Positions 51,656-61,049 of a stretch of DNA of 64,000 nucleotides are shown here, one piece after another. The notes below the pieces were generated by a model. It was not told the DNA's origin. It was given only the letters and a program-made list of their open reading frames with translations, and did no database searches. Source of the stretch: an uncultured Eubacteriales bacterium (GTDB lineage Bacteria > Bacillota > Clostridia > Peptostreptococcales > Anaerovoracaceae); the NCBI GenBank assembly GCA_902779185.1, contig CACZAM010000001.1, positions 100,927 to 164,926 of the forward strand. Direction: 5' to 3'. Each line of letters begins with the position of its first letter. Within the stretch, counting starts at the first letter, position 1. The position numbers and the translations under genes are program-made.

Positions 51656-54082
51656 ATGAACGGATACGAAAAAGAAAATCTTGAAAGGCTGAGACCTTAT
51701 CTTGCTGAGTGCACAGTGCTCCTTAAAAAGAACGGCGCTTTCCCGCTTGACGCTCCGTGCAGTATCTTTGCTGCCGGAAGCGGAGTCAGGGATACTGTAA
51801 AGGGCGGTACCGGATCGGGAGAAGTGAACTCCAGGTATTTCGTGAATGTGGAACAGGGGCTTAAGGATGCGGGCTTCTCGATAGTCGACCCGTACTGGCC
51901 TGACATGCACCGCAATTTCAAAGACAGAGCGCGTAAGGATTTCGTCACCGGGATAAGAAAGAAAGCGCGCAAAGAAAAGATAAATATCATTTCGGCATCC
52001 ATGGGAGCCGTGATGATGCAGCCTGAATACATAATACCGATAGACTATACAGCGGATGCTGCTGTATACGTGGTATCCAGGATATCCGGCGAGGGCAATG
52101 ACAGGCTTGCCGAAAAGGGTGACTTCATGCTCACTGACAGCGAGGTGAGGGATATACTCGCACTGAATAAGCATTATGACAGATTCATGCTGGTGATAAA
52201 TGCCGGAGGCCCTGTAGACCTGAGCCCTGTAATGGAAGTGGGCAATATTCTGGTGCTCTCGCAGCTTGGAGTCGAGACGGGCGCGGCGCTTGCGGATATC
52301 CTGCTCGGGAAGGCATATCCTTCGGGCAAGCTCGCTACCACATGGGCCGCGGTCGAAGACCAGTGCACCGCAGGGGACTTTGGAGACAGAGACGACACCA
52401 GATACAGGGAAGGCATTTATGTAGGTTACAGATTCTTCGACACTTTCGGACTTGATGTTCTGTTCCCGTTCGGATACGGACTTGGATACACGGATTTTTC
52501 CATAGGAAAAGCCACTGTAAAAGTGAACGGCCCGGAGGTGGAAGTATCCGCGAGGATCACCAATAAAGGAAAGTATAAGGGAAAGGAGACCCTGCAGGTA
52601 TATGTTTCATGTCCGCAGGGCAAACTCGACAGGGAATCGAAGAGCCTTGCGGGCTTTGCCAAAACAGACGAACTCGATCCTAAAAAGAGCCAGACGGTAA
52701 AGGTAAGGTTCGATATAAGGGATCTGGCGGGCTTCGACACAAAAAGTGCGTCGTATATTCTCGAGAAAGGGGAATACACAGTGCTCGCAGGCGCGGACAG
52801 CGCAAACGTAAAGCCTGCCGCTGTCCTCACGCTGGGTGAAGACTTTACGGTAAGGAAGTCTGAAAGGCTGTTTGACGGCGCTGACTTCAATGACCTCAGA
52901 GGTTTTGCCTCTGATGATTTCGATACGGCTAATGTGCCGGTGATCACTCTCGATCTTTCCGCCTGTGAAACAGAAGTCCTTAAAGAAAAGAACAGCCATG
53001 AGATGGCGGCTCTTGTACCGGACGGACTCACAACTGAAGAACTGGCGATGATGAATGTCGGCGATTTCAAAACCAAAGGACTGTCGATAGCTTCCGTCAT
53101 AGGTGAAGCTTCAATGGGCGTCGCCGGTGCCGCGGGAGAGTCCTGCAGGAGATTTATGGATAAGGGCATAGACAGCATAGTAATGGCTGACGGCCCTGCA
53201 GGAGTAAGAATCTCAAAACGTTACTATGAAGACGCAAAGGGAAAGCATTCCATAGGATCGACCCTGCCTGAAACCATGAAAGACATGTTTCCGGGAGTAC
53301 TCAGGAAACTTCTGGAAAGAGAACCTAAGCAAAAGAAGGGCAGAGTTTTCAGGGAGCAGTATTGCACCGCGATACCTATCGCTACAGCCATTGCCCAGAG
53401 CTGGAACACAGACTTTGCTGAAATCTGCGGTGATATAGTCGGAAGCGAAATGGATATTTTCGGCATAGACCTCTGGCTTGCTCCGGCACTCAACATTCAC
53501 AGGAATGTTCTCTGCGGACGCAACTTCGAGTACTTCTCGGAGGATCCGCTCATAAGCGGAAAGTTTGCCGCTGCGCTCACAAAGGGAGTACAGAAGCATC
53601 CGGGACGCGGTGTCACAATTAAGCATTACGCTGCCAATAATCAGGAGACCAACCGCTACGCAAATAACAGCATCATAAGCGAAAGGGCTCTCCGCGAGAT
53701 CTATCTCAAAGGATTCGGTATCTGCATAAGGGAGTCGGATCCGATGTCAGTGATGACTTCGTACAATCTGCTCAACGGAGAGCATACCTCAGAGAGCAGG
53801 GAGCTTGCAGAGGTGCTGTTCAGAGAGTTCGGCTTTGACGGGCTGATCATGACCGACTGGGTCATAGGCGGAGACATGCTGCTTATGAAGGACTCAAAAT
53901 ACGGCACGCCTGACGCGGCGAAAGTCGCAGCAGCGGGCTGCAGCCTATTCATGCCGGGAAACAAGGGCGACTATGACCAGATAATAAAAGGCCTCAAAAA
54001 AGGAACTGTAAGCGAAGAGCAGCTCAGAGAGAATGCCGGACGCATCATGCATGTAATAAACAGGCTCGGGAAAAGAGCCTGA
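51656..54082 (+). CDS. GH3-family glycosidase with permuted domain order
   Basis: An 808-residue protein without a signal peptide. The domains come in reversed order compared with usual GH3 enzymes: residues about 1-260 are the alpha/beta sandwich (GH3_C, with LLGKAYPSGKLATTW), about 270-390 a fibronectin-III-like domain, and about 440-808 the TIM-barrel GH3_N (DGPAGVRIS, NIHRNVLCGRNFEYFSEDP, KHYAANNQETNR, MTDW). Asp734 in MTDW is the expected nucleophile. It would release beta-linked glucose or related sugars from imported glycosides or saponins in the cytosol. Permuted members are known in gut Clostridia. Confidence 0.9.
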   Translation: MNGYEKENLERLRPYLAECTVLLKKNGAFPLDAPCSIFAAGSGVRDTVKGGTGSGEVNSRYFVNVEQGLKDAGFSIVDPYWPDMHRNFKDRARKDFVTGIRKKARKEKINIISASMGAVMMQPEYIIPIDYTADAAVYVVSRISGEGNDRLAEKGDFMLTDSEVRDILALNKHYDRFMLVINAGGPVDLSPVMEVGNILVLSQLGVETGAALADILLGKAYPSGKLATTWAAVEDQCTAGDFGDRDDTRYREGIYVGYRFFDTFGLDVLFPFGYGLGYTDFSIGKATVKVNGPEVEVSARITNKGKYKGKETLQVYVSCPQGKLDRESKSLAGFAKTDELDPKKSQTVKVRFDIRDLAGFDTKSASYILEKGEYTVLAGADSANVKPAAVLTLGEDFTVRKSERLFDGADFNDLRGFASDDFDTANVPVITLDLSACETEVLKEKNSHEMAALVPDGLTTEELAMMNVGDFKTKGLSIASVIGEASMGVAGAAGESCRRFMDKGIDSIVMADGPAGVRISKRYYEDAKGKHSIGSTLPETMKDMFPGVLRKLLEREPKQKKGRVFREQYCTAIPIATAIAQSWNTDFAEICGDIVGSEMDIFGIDLWLAPALNIHRNVLCGRNFEYFSEDPLISGKFAAALTKGVQKHPGRGVTIKHYAANNQETNRYANNSIISERALREIYLKGFGICIRESDPMSVMTSYNLLNGEHTSESRELAEVLFREFGFDGLIMTDWVIGGDMLLMKDSKYGTPDAAKVAAAGCSLFMPGNKGDYDQIIKGLKKGTVSEEQLRENAGRIMHVINRLGKRA

Positions 54083-54113
54083 CCGTGTAGAGCAAATTGA
54101 TAGCGGAAAGTGA

Positions 54114-54428
54114 TCAGAGAAACAGTTCGAGAATCAGGACTGTGACGCAGCCGAGGACTGCTACGGTAAAGAGACCCTGACCGAACCAGGCGGCGGCTAT
54201 GCACACTATAAGAGCGGCAGCTCCTGCAAGAGGAGACTGGGTCGCCTCAACGATGGCAGGGAAAGTCATGACCGCAAGGGTCACATACGGAACGTAATAA
54301 AGAAATGACTGAAAGAACCGGTTTTTGATCGGTTTTTTCATTATGAGCGAAGCCGCGACTCTCATGAGCCAGGTGGCGAAGGCCATGACAATAATATACA
54401 GATAGACATTAATGCTCATCAGCTGCAC
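54114..54428 (-). CDS. azlD: Branched-chain amino acid exporter small subunit
   Basis: A 104-residue membrane protein with three or four hydrophobic segments, matching AzlD (RFFQSFLYYVPYVTLAVMTFPA). It works with AzlC for branched-chain amino acid efflux. Its start overlaps the end of azlC by 20 bases. It converges with the GH3 gene, 31 bases away. Confidence 0.9.
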   Translation of the reverse strand: MQLMSINVYLYIIVMAFATWLMRVAASLIMKKPIKNRFFQSFLYYVPYVTLAVMTFPAIVEATQSPLAGAAALIVCIAAAWFGQGLFTVAVLGCVTVLILELFL

Positions 54429-55146
54429 CTCCCTCTGATATATCTTCCGTCTTTCTCGGGAAGAGAGCGGCGAACACTGCGGAGATGATTATAGTGAGCA
54501 GTATTGTACGGTTGCCCTGCGAAAGCTGTGAAACGAGCGGCAGATGGACTGAAGCGTACGAAAGCGCGAAGCTTACCGCGACCGCTCCCAGAACGGCCCT
54601 GTCCTTACGTGCCGGAGGTATTATCACGGCGATGAACATGCCGAAAAGAGCAACGCTCAGCGCGCTTACTATCCTGGCCGGGAGAACATTGCCCATGGTG
54701 ATGCCGAGAGCGGTGCCAAGAGCCCATAAAGGGACTGCGGCAATAAGCGCACCGAATGTGTAGTAAGGGGTAGGGATGCCTGGCCTTGCTATCGTGATGC
54801 CGAAAATCTCATCCGTGATGCAGCTTCCGACAAGCAGGCGGGTACTGAGAGGTGTTCCCTCGGGCATTCTCTGGTTGAGGGCGAAGCCCATTAAGATATA
54901 ACGCGCATTTATGATGAACATCAGAAGCACGAGCTCCGCAAGCGTCGTATTCGTAGCATATAAGGCGAAACCCATGTACTGGCCGGCCGAAGCGTAGGTG
55001 ATAAGGCTGGCGAAAAAGCCCTGGATAGCGCTGAAGCCGTAGTCACGGGCTGCAATACCCAAAGAAAAAGCCACGGCAAAATATCCGAGTCCGATCGGAA
55101 TGCCGTGCCTGTATCCCTGCATGAAGACATCGCGTCCTTTTTCCAT
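54409..55146 (-). CDS. azlC: Branched-chain amino acid exporter large subunit
   Basis: ATG 55146 with AAAGGG upstream gives 245 residues; the longer frame to 55218 is unsupported. The AzlC pattern is clear: GYFAVAFSLGIAARDYGFSA, SAGQYMGFAL and NARYILMGFAL with seven or eight hydrophobic segments. It exports branched-chain amino acids, useful to a peptide fermenter. Upstream (55147-55314) is a 168-base divergent gap with AT-rich DNA but no certain promoter. Confidence 0.92.
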   Translation of the reverse strand: MEKGRDVFMQGYRHGIPIGLGYFAVAFSLGIAARDYGFSAIQGFFASLITYASAGQYMGFALYATNTTLAELVLLMFIINARYILMGFALNQRMPEGTPLSTRLLVGSCITDEIFGITIARPGIPTPYYTFGALIAAVPLWALGTALGITMGNVLPARIVSALSVALFGMFIAVIIPPARKDRAVLGAVAVSFALSYASVHLPLVSQLSQGNRTILLTIIISAVFAALFPRKTEDISEGGAADEH

Positions 55147-55314
55147 CCTGAAGCCCTTTCTCTTTTGATTCGTAAAAATAAATTTAACACTTTGCACTAC
55201 CCCTTGCAATATACACACAGCAGTAATTCCGAAAGCAGTATGTCGCTTATTTATGGCGCTTATGTTAAAATAACTATGTATGAGATTATATACAGAGGGG
55301 GCATTTTAAAAAAT

Positions 55315-56559
55315 ATGAGTAACAAAAGATGGTTATACCTTGGGATGGGCACGCTCACGCTTCTGTTTCTGGGGCTGATATACGCGTGGTCGATATTCAG
55401 AACACCTATCGGAGATCTGTTTCCTGACTGGAGCATATCGCAGCTGTCACTTACATTTACGATATCGATGATATTCTTCTGCCTTGGAGGCTTTGCGGGC
55501 GGAGTGCTGAGTAAAAAACTGAGCATAAAAGCGAGAATGCTTATATCTGCTGTCATGCTGCTGGCCGGATTCTTCATGGTTTCGACAGTCAAACCGGATT
55601 CCCCGGGAGCAAGTCTCACGATGCTGTATATATTCTATGGAGTATTCGGAGGAGGCGGTGTAGGAGTTGCATATAACGGTGTCATCGGAACCCTGAACAA
55701 GTGGTTCCCTGACAAGGTCGGTCTGGCATCGGGAATCATGCTGATGGGCTTCGGTCTCGGAGGCCTGGTGCTCGGTTCGGTCGTCAATTCGATGATAGGA
55801 TCGATGGGCATCCTTCCTGTGTTCAGGATACTGGGCATAGTCATCTGCGTTGTATGTGTGCTTGCGGCTTTTATAATCAAGGCCCCGGGAAGCGGGGACG
55901 CAGATGCGCTGGCTGCTCTTGCTGCGTCTGCTTCGAAGAGTAAAGACTCTCAGCAGGCTGCAGGCGCGGAAGTCAAAAACTATACCGCAGCAGAGATGCT
56001 GAAGACGCCTCAGTTCTGGTTCTTTACTATCTGGGCGATACTTCTCAATTCGGCAGGGCTTCTGGTCATCAACAGCGCGGCCAACATCTCGGTGGCGTTC
56101 GGAGGCGCGGCCATACTCGGCATGATAGTCTCACTTTTCAACGGAGCCGGGAGGATAGTCGCAGGCAACAACTTCGACAGATTCGGAAGATTCACATCAA
56201 CTCTTGTAAACAACTCGTTCATGCTGATCGCCGGCATACTGCTGACGCTCGGCGGAATGACAGGCGCATACATATTCATACTCTGCGGACTCGTATTCGT
56301 GGGACTTGCTTACGGAGGCTGCCCGACCATTACATCGGCATATATAAACAAAGCCTTCGGACCTGCCAATTTCCCGACGAATTTCAGTATCGCAAACTTC
56401 AGCCTTATACCGGCAGCCACGATAGGGCCTATGATCTCATCAGCTCTTCTGGAGGCGGCGGGAGGCAGCTATAATACAAATTTCTACGCGATAATAGGCT
56501 TCTCGGCAGCCGCAGCCGTATTCTGGATGCTGCTCAACAAAGCCAGTAAAGATAAATAA
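55315..56559 (+). CDS. OFA-type major facilitator permease
   Basis: ATG 55315 gives 414 residues; GGGGG lies 13 bases upstream, a loose spacing, and no better start is seen. Twelve hydrophobic segments in two halves with a central charged loop (near 185-225), opening with LFLGLIYAWSIFRTPIGDLFPDWS and LNKWFPDKVGLASG, characteristic of the oxalate/formate antiporter (OFA) family. Members exchange organic acids; substrate unknown. A COG2509 flavoprotein follows 12 bases later, so the two may share a substrate. Confidence 0.9.
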   Translation: MSNKRWLYLGMGTLTLLFLGLIYAWSIFRTPIGDLFPDWSISQLSLTFTISMIFFCLGGFAGGVLSKKLSIKARMLISAVMLLAGFFMVSTVKPDSPGASLTMLYIFYGVFGGGGVGVAYNGVIGTLNKWFPDKVGLASGIMLMGFGLGGLVLGSVVNSMIGSMGILPVFRILGIVICVVCVLAAFIIKAPGSGDADALAALAASASKSKDSQQAAGAEVKNYTAAEMLKTPQFWFFTIWAILLNSAGLLVINSAANISVAFGGAAILGMIVSLFNGAGRIVAGNNFDRFGRFTSTLVNNSFMLIAGILLTLGGMTGAYIFILCGLVFVGLAYGGCPTITSAYINKAFGPANFPTNFSIANFSLIPAATIGPMISSALLEAAGGSYNTNFYAIIGFSAAAAVFWMLLNKASKDK

Positions 56560-56571
56560 GAGGGGTAAAAA

Positions 56572-57942
56572 ATGGACTATGATGTGATTATCATCGGAGC
56601 GGGACCGGGCGGTATATATGCCGCGTACGAGCTCACAAAGGAAGACAACGGACTGAAGGTCGGTGTGTTTGAAGGAGGCAAAAGGCTCGAGGAGAGAAAG
56701 TGTCCGATCGACGGAGTCAATGTAAAGAGCTGCATCAACTGCCCGAGCTGTTCAATAATGAGCGGCTTCGGCGGCGCGGGAGCGTTCTCCGACGGAAAAT
56801 ACAATATTACGAATGACTTCGGAGGCACCCTCCACGAGTATATCGGCAAGGAAGAAGCCATCAGTCTGATGAAATATGTCGACGATATAAACATGTCGCA
56901 CGGCGGAGAGGGAACAAAGCTCTACTCTACCGCAAATTCGTCATTCAAGAAGCTGTGCCGCCAGAACAACCTGATACTTCTCGACGCTTCTGTAAGGCAC
57001 CTCGGAACAGACATAAACTATGTGGTCCTGAAGAATCTGTATGACGAGCTCAAAGACAAAGCGGATTTCATGTTCAGGACTCCTGTGGAACATATTGAAG
57101 TGATTGACGGGGGCTACCGCATAATCACAGCTGAAGGCAGCTTTACCTGCAAAAAATGCATCGTTTCGGTAGGAAGAAGCGGCAGCAAGTGGATAGAGGA
57201 GATCTGCCACGAACTCGGCATACCTACGGAGTCAAACAGGGTAGACATCGGTGTAAGAGTCGAGCTTCCTGCGGAGCTTTTCTCACACATTACAGATGAG
57301 CTTTATGAGAGCAAGATAGTATACAAAACTGAGAAATTCGAAGACAAAGTAAGAACGTTCTGCATGAATCCGCGAGGAAGTGTCGTAAATGAAAACACCA
57401 ACGGCATAGTCACGGTAAACGGGCACAGCTATGAAGACCCTGAGAAGCAGACCAATATGACAAACTTCGCGCTGCTGGTATCCAAGCACTTCTCGGTTCC
57501 TTTCAAGGACAGCAACGGGTATGGCGAGAGCATAGCGAGACTTTCCAATATGCTGGGCGGAGGTGTTATTGTACAGAGGTTCGGCGACCTCATCCGCGGC
57601 AGGAGGACAAATTACAAGAGACTGGCAGACAGTTTTGTGACACCGACACTCAAGGCGGAGCCGGGAGACCTGAGCCTTGTGCTTCCTAAGAGGATACTCG
57701 ACGGCATCATCGAGATGATATACGCGCTCGACAAGATAGCTCCGGGCACGGCGAACGACGACACACTTCTTTATGGAGTCGAGGTCAAATTCTACAACAT
57801 GGAAGTCAGCGTCAGTGAACGCCTGGAGACAAAATATGAAGGTCTCTATATGATAGGAGACGGCAGCGGGGTTACTCATTCACTTTCACACGCTTCCGCA
57901 AGCGGCGTGTTTGTGGCCAGAGATATATTGAGACAAATTTAA
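56572..57942 (+). CDS. COG2509-type FAD-dependent oxidoreductase
   Basis: A 456-residue flavoprotein with IIIGAGPGGIYAAYEL (FAD fold near 6), the CINCPSCSIMSGFGGAGAFSDGK signature (near 53-75) and GDGSGVTHSLSHASASG at the end, which together identify the uncharacterised FAD-dependent dehydrogenases of COG2509. The cysteine triad in the signature is typical. Their reaction is not established; some are linked to redox handling in anaerobes. GAGGGG precedes the ATG. Confidence 0.88.
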   Translation: MDYDVIIIGAGPGGIYAAYELTKEDNGLKVGVFEGGKRLEERKCPIDGVNVKSCINCPSCSIMSGFGGAGAFSDGKYNITNDFGGTLHEYIGKEEAISLMKYVDDINMSHGGEGTKLYSTANSSFKKLCRQNNLILLDASVRHLGTDINYVVLKNLYDELKDKADFMFRTPVEHIEVIDGGYRIITAEGSFTCKKCIVSVGRSGSKWIEEICHELGIPTESNRVDIGVRVELPAELFSHITDELYESKIVYKTEKFEDKVRTFCMNPRGSVVNENTNGIVTVNGHSYEDPEKQTNMTNFALLVSKHFSVPFKDSNGYGESIARLSNMLGGGVIVQRFGDLIRGRRTNYKRLADSFVTPTLKAEPGDLSLVLPKRILDGIIEMIYALDKIAPGTANDDTLLYGVEVKFYNMEVSVSERLETKYEGLYMIGDGSGVTHSLSHASASGVFVARDILRQI

Positions 57943-57965
57943 TTGATGAAAGGAGCACAGCATCC

Positions 57966-59198
57966 ATGAAAAACGTTAAATGTCTTAAGTGCATCAGCTG
58001 CGGCAGGGAATATGAGGCACTTCCTGACGCGACTACATGCGAATGCGGAGGTATTCTCGATGTGATTTACGATTATGATTACATCAGGGAAAACTTTACG
58101 CCTGACGACATATCGTCAAGTGACAACTACACGATGTGGCGTTACCGTCCTTTCCTCCCGGTAGAGGAGGACACAGTTCAGCCGCCTCTCAGAGTAGGCT
58201 GGTCGCCTCTTTATGAGGAGCCGAGAATGGCTGAAAAGCTTGGGATCAGAAAGTTCTGGCTCAAGGATGACGGCCTCAATCCGACCGCGTCGCTCAAGGA
58301 CAGGGCCAGCTCCATGGGCGTTGCGAAGGCCATCGAGGCAGGCTATGACACGATAGCATGCTCCTCAACAGGAAATGCAGCGAGCTCACTTGCAGGCAAT
58401 GCTGCAGCAGCCGGACTTAAAACTTATATCTTTGTCCCTGAAAGAGCGCCTATCGGCAAGGTGGCTCAGCTCCTGATCTTCGGAGCAACGGTCGTCTCGG
58501 TCAAGGGAAATTATGAAGAGACTTTCGAACTCTCAAAAGCAGCGATCGATGAGTACGGCTGGTACAACAGGAACGCTGCGATCAACTGCTATCTGATGGA
58601 GGGCAAAAAGACTGTCGCTCTCGAGATAGCCGAGCAGCTGGGATGGAAAGTTCCTGATTACGTTGCACTGTCGGTTGGTGACGGATGCACTATCGGCGGA
58701 GTGTGGAAGGGATTCAAAGACCTTTACAACGCCGGATTCACAGACAAGCTGCCTAAGATCATTTCCGTACAGTCTGTAAACACATGTCCTATCAACAGGG
58801 CGGCGCGCACCGGAGAACCATGGGAACCGATGGAAGAGAATACTCTTGCTGACTCCATCTCTGTAGGAGTGCCTCGCAACCCTGACAAGGCCATCAATGC
58901 AATAATAGAATCGGGAGGAATTCCTGTTGAAGTCACTGACGATGAGATCCTCGAGGCTATGAGAGTGACCGGCAGGGAGTGCGGAGTATTCGGAGAACCT
59001 GCGGGTGTTACCGGCATGGCAGGGCTTTCAAAGCTCTGCAGGGAAGGGAAGATACCTGCTGACGCAAGCGTTGTAGCCATCGTGACAGGCAACGGACTCA
59101 AAGATACCGCAAACGGCATAAAAGCGGCAGGAGAACCGATAAAACTGGAGCCGGATATCGAAAAATTCCGCGCGGTCTACGAAGAGCTGAACAAATAA
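57966..59198 (+). CDS. thrC: Threonine synthase
   Basis: A 410-residue PLP enzyme. An N-terminal zinc ribbon (CLKCISCGREYE, then CECGG) precedes the fold; the PLP lysine is in NPTASLKDRA near 105-114 and the phosphate cradle is at GDGCTIGG. It converts O-phosphohomoserine to threonine; the zinc ribbon marks the plant/archaeal-like class. AAAGGAG precedes the ATG. No other thr genes are near, so a related PLP lyase role is possible but less likely. Confidence 0.88.
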   Translation: MKNVKCLKCISCGREYEALPDATTCECGGILDVIYDYDYIRENFTPDDISSSDNYTMWRYRPFLPVEEDTVQPPLRVGWSPLYEEPRMAEKLGIRKFWLKDDGLNPTASLKDRASSMGVAKAIEAGYDTIACSSTGNAASSLAGNAAAAGLKTYIFVPERAPIGKVAQLLIFGATVVSVKGNYEETFELSKAAIDEYGWYNRNAAINCYLMEGKKTVALEIAEQLGWKVPDYVALSVGDGCTIGGVWKGFKDLYNAGFTDKLPKIISVQSVNTCPINRAARTGEPWEPMEENTLADSISVGVPRNPDKAINAIIESGGIPVEVTDDEILEAMRVTGRECGVFGEPAGVTGMAGLSKLCREGKIPADASVVAIVTGNGLKDTANGIKAAGEPIKLEPDIEKFRAVYEELNK

Positions 59199-59228
59199 AA
59201 ATGATACCTGTGAAAATGCATATATTTA

Positions 59229-59257
59229 TTGACATATAAAAAATTTTTTGGCATCAT
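59229..59257 (+). promoter_or_regulatory. Candidate strong promoter of the PLP-enzyme gene
   Basis: A perfect TTGACA (59229-59234) is followed after 17 bases by CATCAT (59252-59257), within an A/T-rich stretch that includes an AT tract between the elements. The ATG is 73 bases downstream, preceded by ACGGAGG. Confidence 0.5.
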
Positions 59258-59329
59258 AAAAATATACTAGATATCAAACATTGCACATTAAGAATATACA
59301 CAGTTATCTATCAATAACGGAGGTACAAA

Positions 59330-60802
59330 ATGCTTGATCTTACTATTAATGAAAAAGGCTTAAAGAACAACATCGAGCGTGCCAAAGCCCAGAACATCAT
59401 CCTGCCTACATATCAGCAGATGATGCATCCTGAGAAGGTTCCTCAGAAGATCCTCGACAAGCTTGCAAAGACAGGTCTCTGGGACGTAGACCCTGTAAAC
59501 CTCTTCCGTATCACATGGAAGAACGAGCAGAAGGAATCCGGCGGACTCTTCCATGGTCCTAACTTCATTGTGATCCCGCCTGAACTCTCCGGCGTAAAGT
59601 GCAAGATCATCTGCATGATCGGCAAGTGGTTCCCTACAGGCTGCCACAAGGTAGGAGCTTCCTACGGCTGCCTCGTTCCTGAACTCGTAACAGGTCAGTT
59701 CGACTCCGGCTACCACAAGGCTGTCTGGCCTTCGACAGGCAACTACTGCAGAGGCGGAGCATTCGACAGCGCGCTTCTCGGAGTTTATTCAGTAGCTATC
59801 CTGCCTGAGGGCATGAGCAAGGAGAGATTCGACTGGCTCAAGAACATCGCCAGTGAAGTTATCGCTACACCTGGAACAGAGTCCAACGTAAAGGAAATCT
59901 TTGACAAGACTCACGAGCTGAGAGAGACAAGAGAAGACGTATGGATCCTCAACCAGTTCGAGCAGATGGGCAACTATATGTGGCACTACAACGTAACAGG
60001 TAATGCTATCGCAGAGGCATTCGAAGAGATGAAGGGCGAGAACGACAGACTCTTCGGCATGGCATTCACATCCGGTTCTGCCGGAACAATGGCTTCCGGC
60101 GACAGGCTGAAAGAGCTCTATCCTACAGCTAAACTTGCAGTAGGCGAAGCTCTGCAGTGCCCGACACTCCTCGACAACGGATTCGGCGCACACAGGATCG
60201 AAGGAATCGGCGACAAGCACGTTCCATGGATCCATAACATCAAAAATACTGACATGGTCATCGCTATTGACGACGAAGACTCCCAGAACCTCCTCAGACT
60301 CTTCAACGAGCCTGTCGGACGCGACTACCTCAAGGAGCAGGGTGTTGACCCTGAACTCGTCGATCTGCTCGGATACTTCGGCATCAGCGGCATAGCCAAC
60401 CTGCTCTGCTGCATCAAGATGGCCAAGTACTATGAACTGACAGAGAACGACGTACTGGCAACAGTAATGACAGACTCTGCGGTAATGTATCAGTCCAGGA
60501 TCAAAGAGCTTCAGGACGAGCAGGGAGAGTACACACACGAGAAGGCTGCTCTCCACTACAACAAGCACATCCTCGACGAGAAGGATGACAACCTCATGGA
60601 GCTGACTTACAAGGATCGCAAGAGGATCCACAACCTCAAGTACTACACATGGGTCGAGCAGCAGGGCAAGACTGTTGATGAGATCAACGCACTGTGGTAC
60701 GACGAAGCAAATACATGGGGAGCTCTCCGCAAGGAAGCAAGCAAGGTAGACGAACTTATCAACGAGTTCAATGAAGCTACAGGACTGCTCAAAAACCTGT
60801 AA
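59330..60802 (+). CDS. PLP-dependent enzyme of the tryptophan-synthase-beta/cysteine-synthase fold, unknown reaction
   Basis: A 490-residue protein with fold-type II PLP features: CHKVGASYG near 106-114 with the candidate Schiff-base lysine, PSTGNYCRGGAFDS near 131-144 as the substrate-binding loop, and SGSAGTMASGDRL as the phosphate-binding glycine loop. It is longer than cysteine synthases by about 150 residues, with an N-terminal segment and a charged C-terminal tail. Codon use differs from its neighbours (uniform ACA, GCT and AAG choices), and it has its own promoter and terminator, both signs of strong expression. Role unknown; amino acid fermentation by beta- or gamma-elimination fits. 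Confidence 0.8.
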   Translation: MLDLTINEKGLKNNIERAKAQNIILPTYQQMMHPEKVPQKILDKLAKTGLWDVDPVNLFRITWKNEQKESGGLFHGPNFIVIPPELSGVKCKIICMIGKWFPTGCHKVGASYGCLVPELVTGQFDSGYHKAVWPSTGNYCRGGAFDSALLGVYSVAILPEGMSKERFDWLKNIASEVIATPGTESNVKEIFDKTHELRETREDVWILNQFEQMGNYMWHYNVTGNAIAEAFEEMKGENDRLFGMAFTSGSAGTMASGDRLKELYPTAKLAVGEALQCPTLLDNGFGAHRIEGIGDKHVPWIHNIKNTDMVIAIDDEDSQNLLRLFNEPVGRDYLKEQGVDPELVDLLGYFGISGIANLLCCIKMAKYYELTENDVLATVMTDSAVMYQSRIKELQDEQGEYTHEKAALHYNKHILDEKDDNLMELTYKDRKRIHNLKYYTWVEQQGKTVDEINALWYDEANTWGALRKEASKVDELINEFNEATGLLKNL

Positions 60803-60830
60803 AAACAGACGGAAATTATGCAAAAATTAC

Positions 60831-60861
60831 AAAAGAGGCTGTTGGCAAACAGCCTCTTTTT
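60831..60861 (+). terminator. Rho-independent terminator
   Basis: A perfect 13-base stem (60831-60843 with 60848-60860) with loop GGCA, ending in TTTTT (60857-60861). It ends the PLP-enzyme transcript. Confidence 0.93.
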
Positions 60862-60919
60862 GTGTCCGGATATAAGCAGAAAAGAATAATCAAAACATAA
60901 AACCATTTTGCTTATTTTT

Positions 60920-60948
60920 CTTGTCTTTAAGATTGCTTGGAATTATAA
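60920..60948 (+). promoter_or_regulatory. Promoter of the BMP-type transporter operon
   Basis: TTGTCT (60920-60925) and a perfect TATAAT (60943-60948) are 17 bases apart. The predicted leader of about 95 bases before the ATG contains a nine-base-pair stem. Confidence 0.6.
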
Positions 60949-60967
60949 TAAATTCATCATAAACCTA

Positions 60968-61012
60968 TCTGCTGATACGTTAGGATAGTGTACTCAAAAT
61001 GTGATCGGCAGA
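60968..61012 (+). other. Leader stem-loop before the BMP lipoprotein gene
   Basis: TCTGCTGAT (60968-60976) pairs with ATCGGCAGA (61004-61012), nine pairs with one wobble, enclosing 27 bases. It sits between the promoter and the GGGAGG (61035-61040). It matches no riboswitch class I know. Confidence 0.4.
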
Positions 61013-61049
61013 GTTTCTGTGTATGTATATAACAGGGAGGATAATGATT

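Noticed and set aside
57943-57965. T-box or threonine leader before threonine synthase
   Set aside because: The gap is only 23 bases and contains just a ribosome site.
59789-60823. 344-residue minus-strand open frame opposite the PLP enzyme
   Set aside because: Caused by the strong codon bias of the real gene; no start signals and a Val/Leu/Cys-rich product unlike any protein family.
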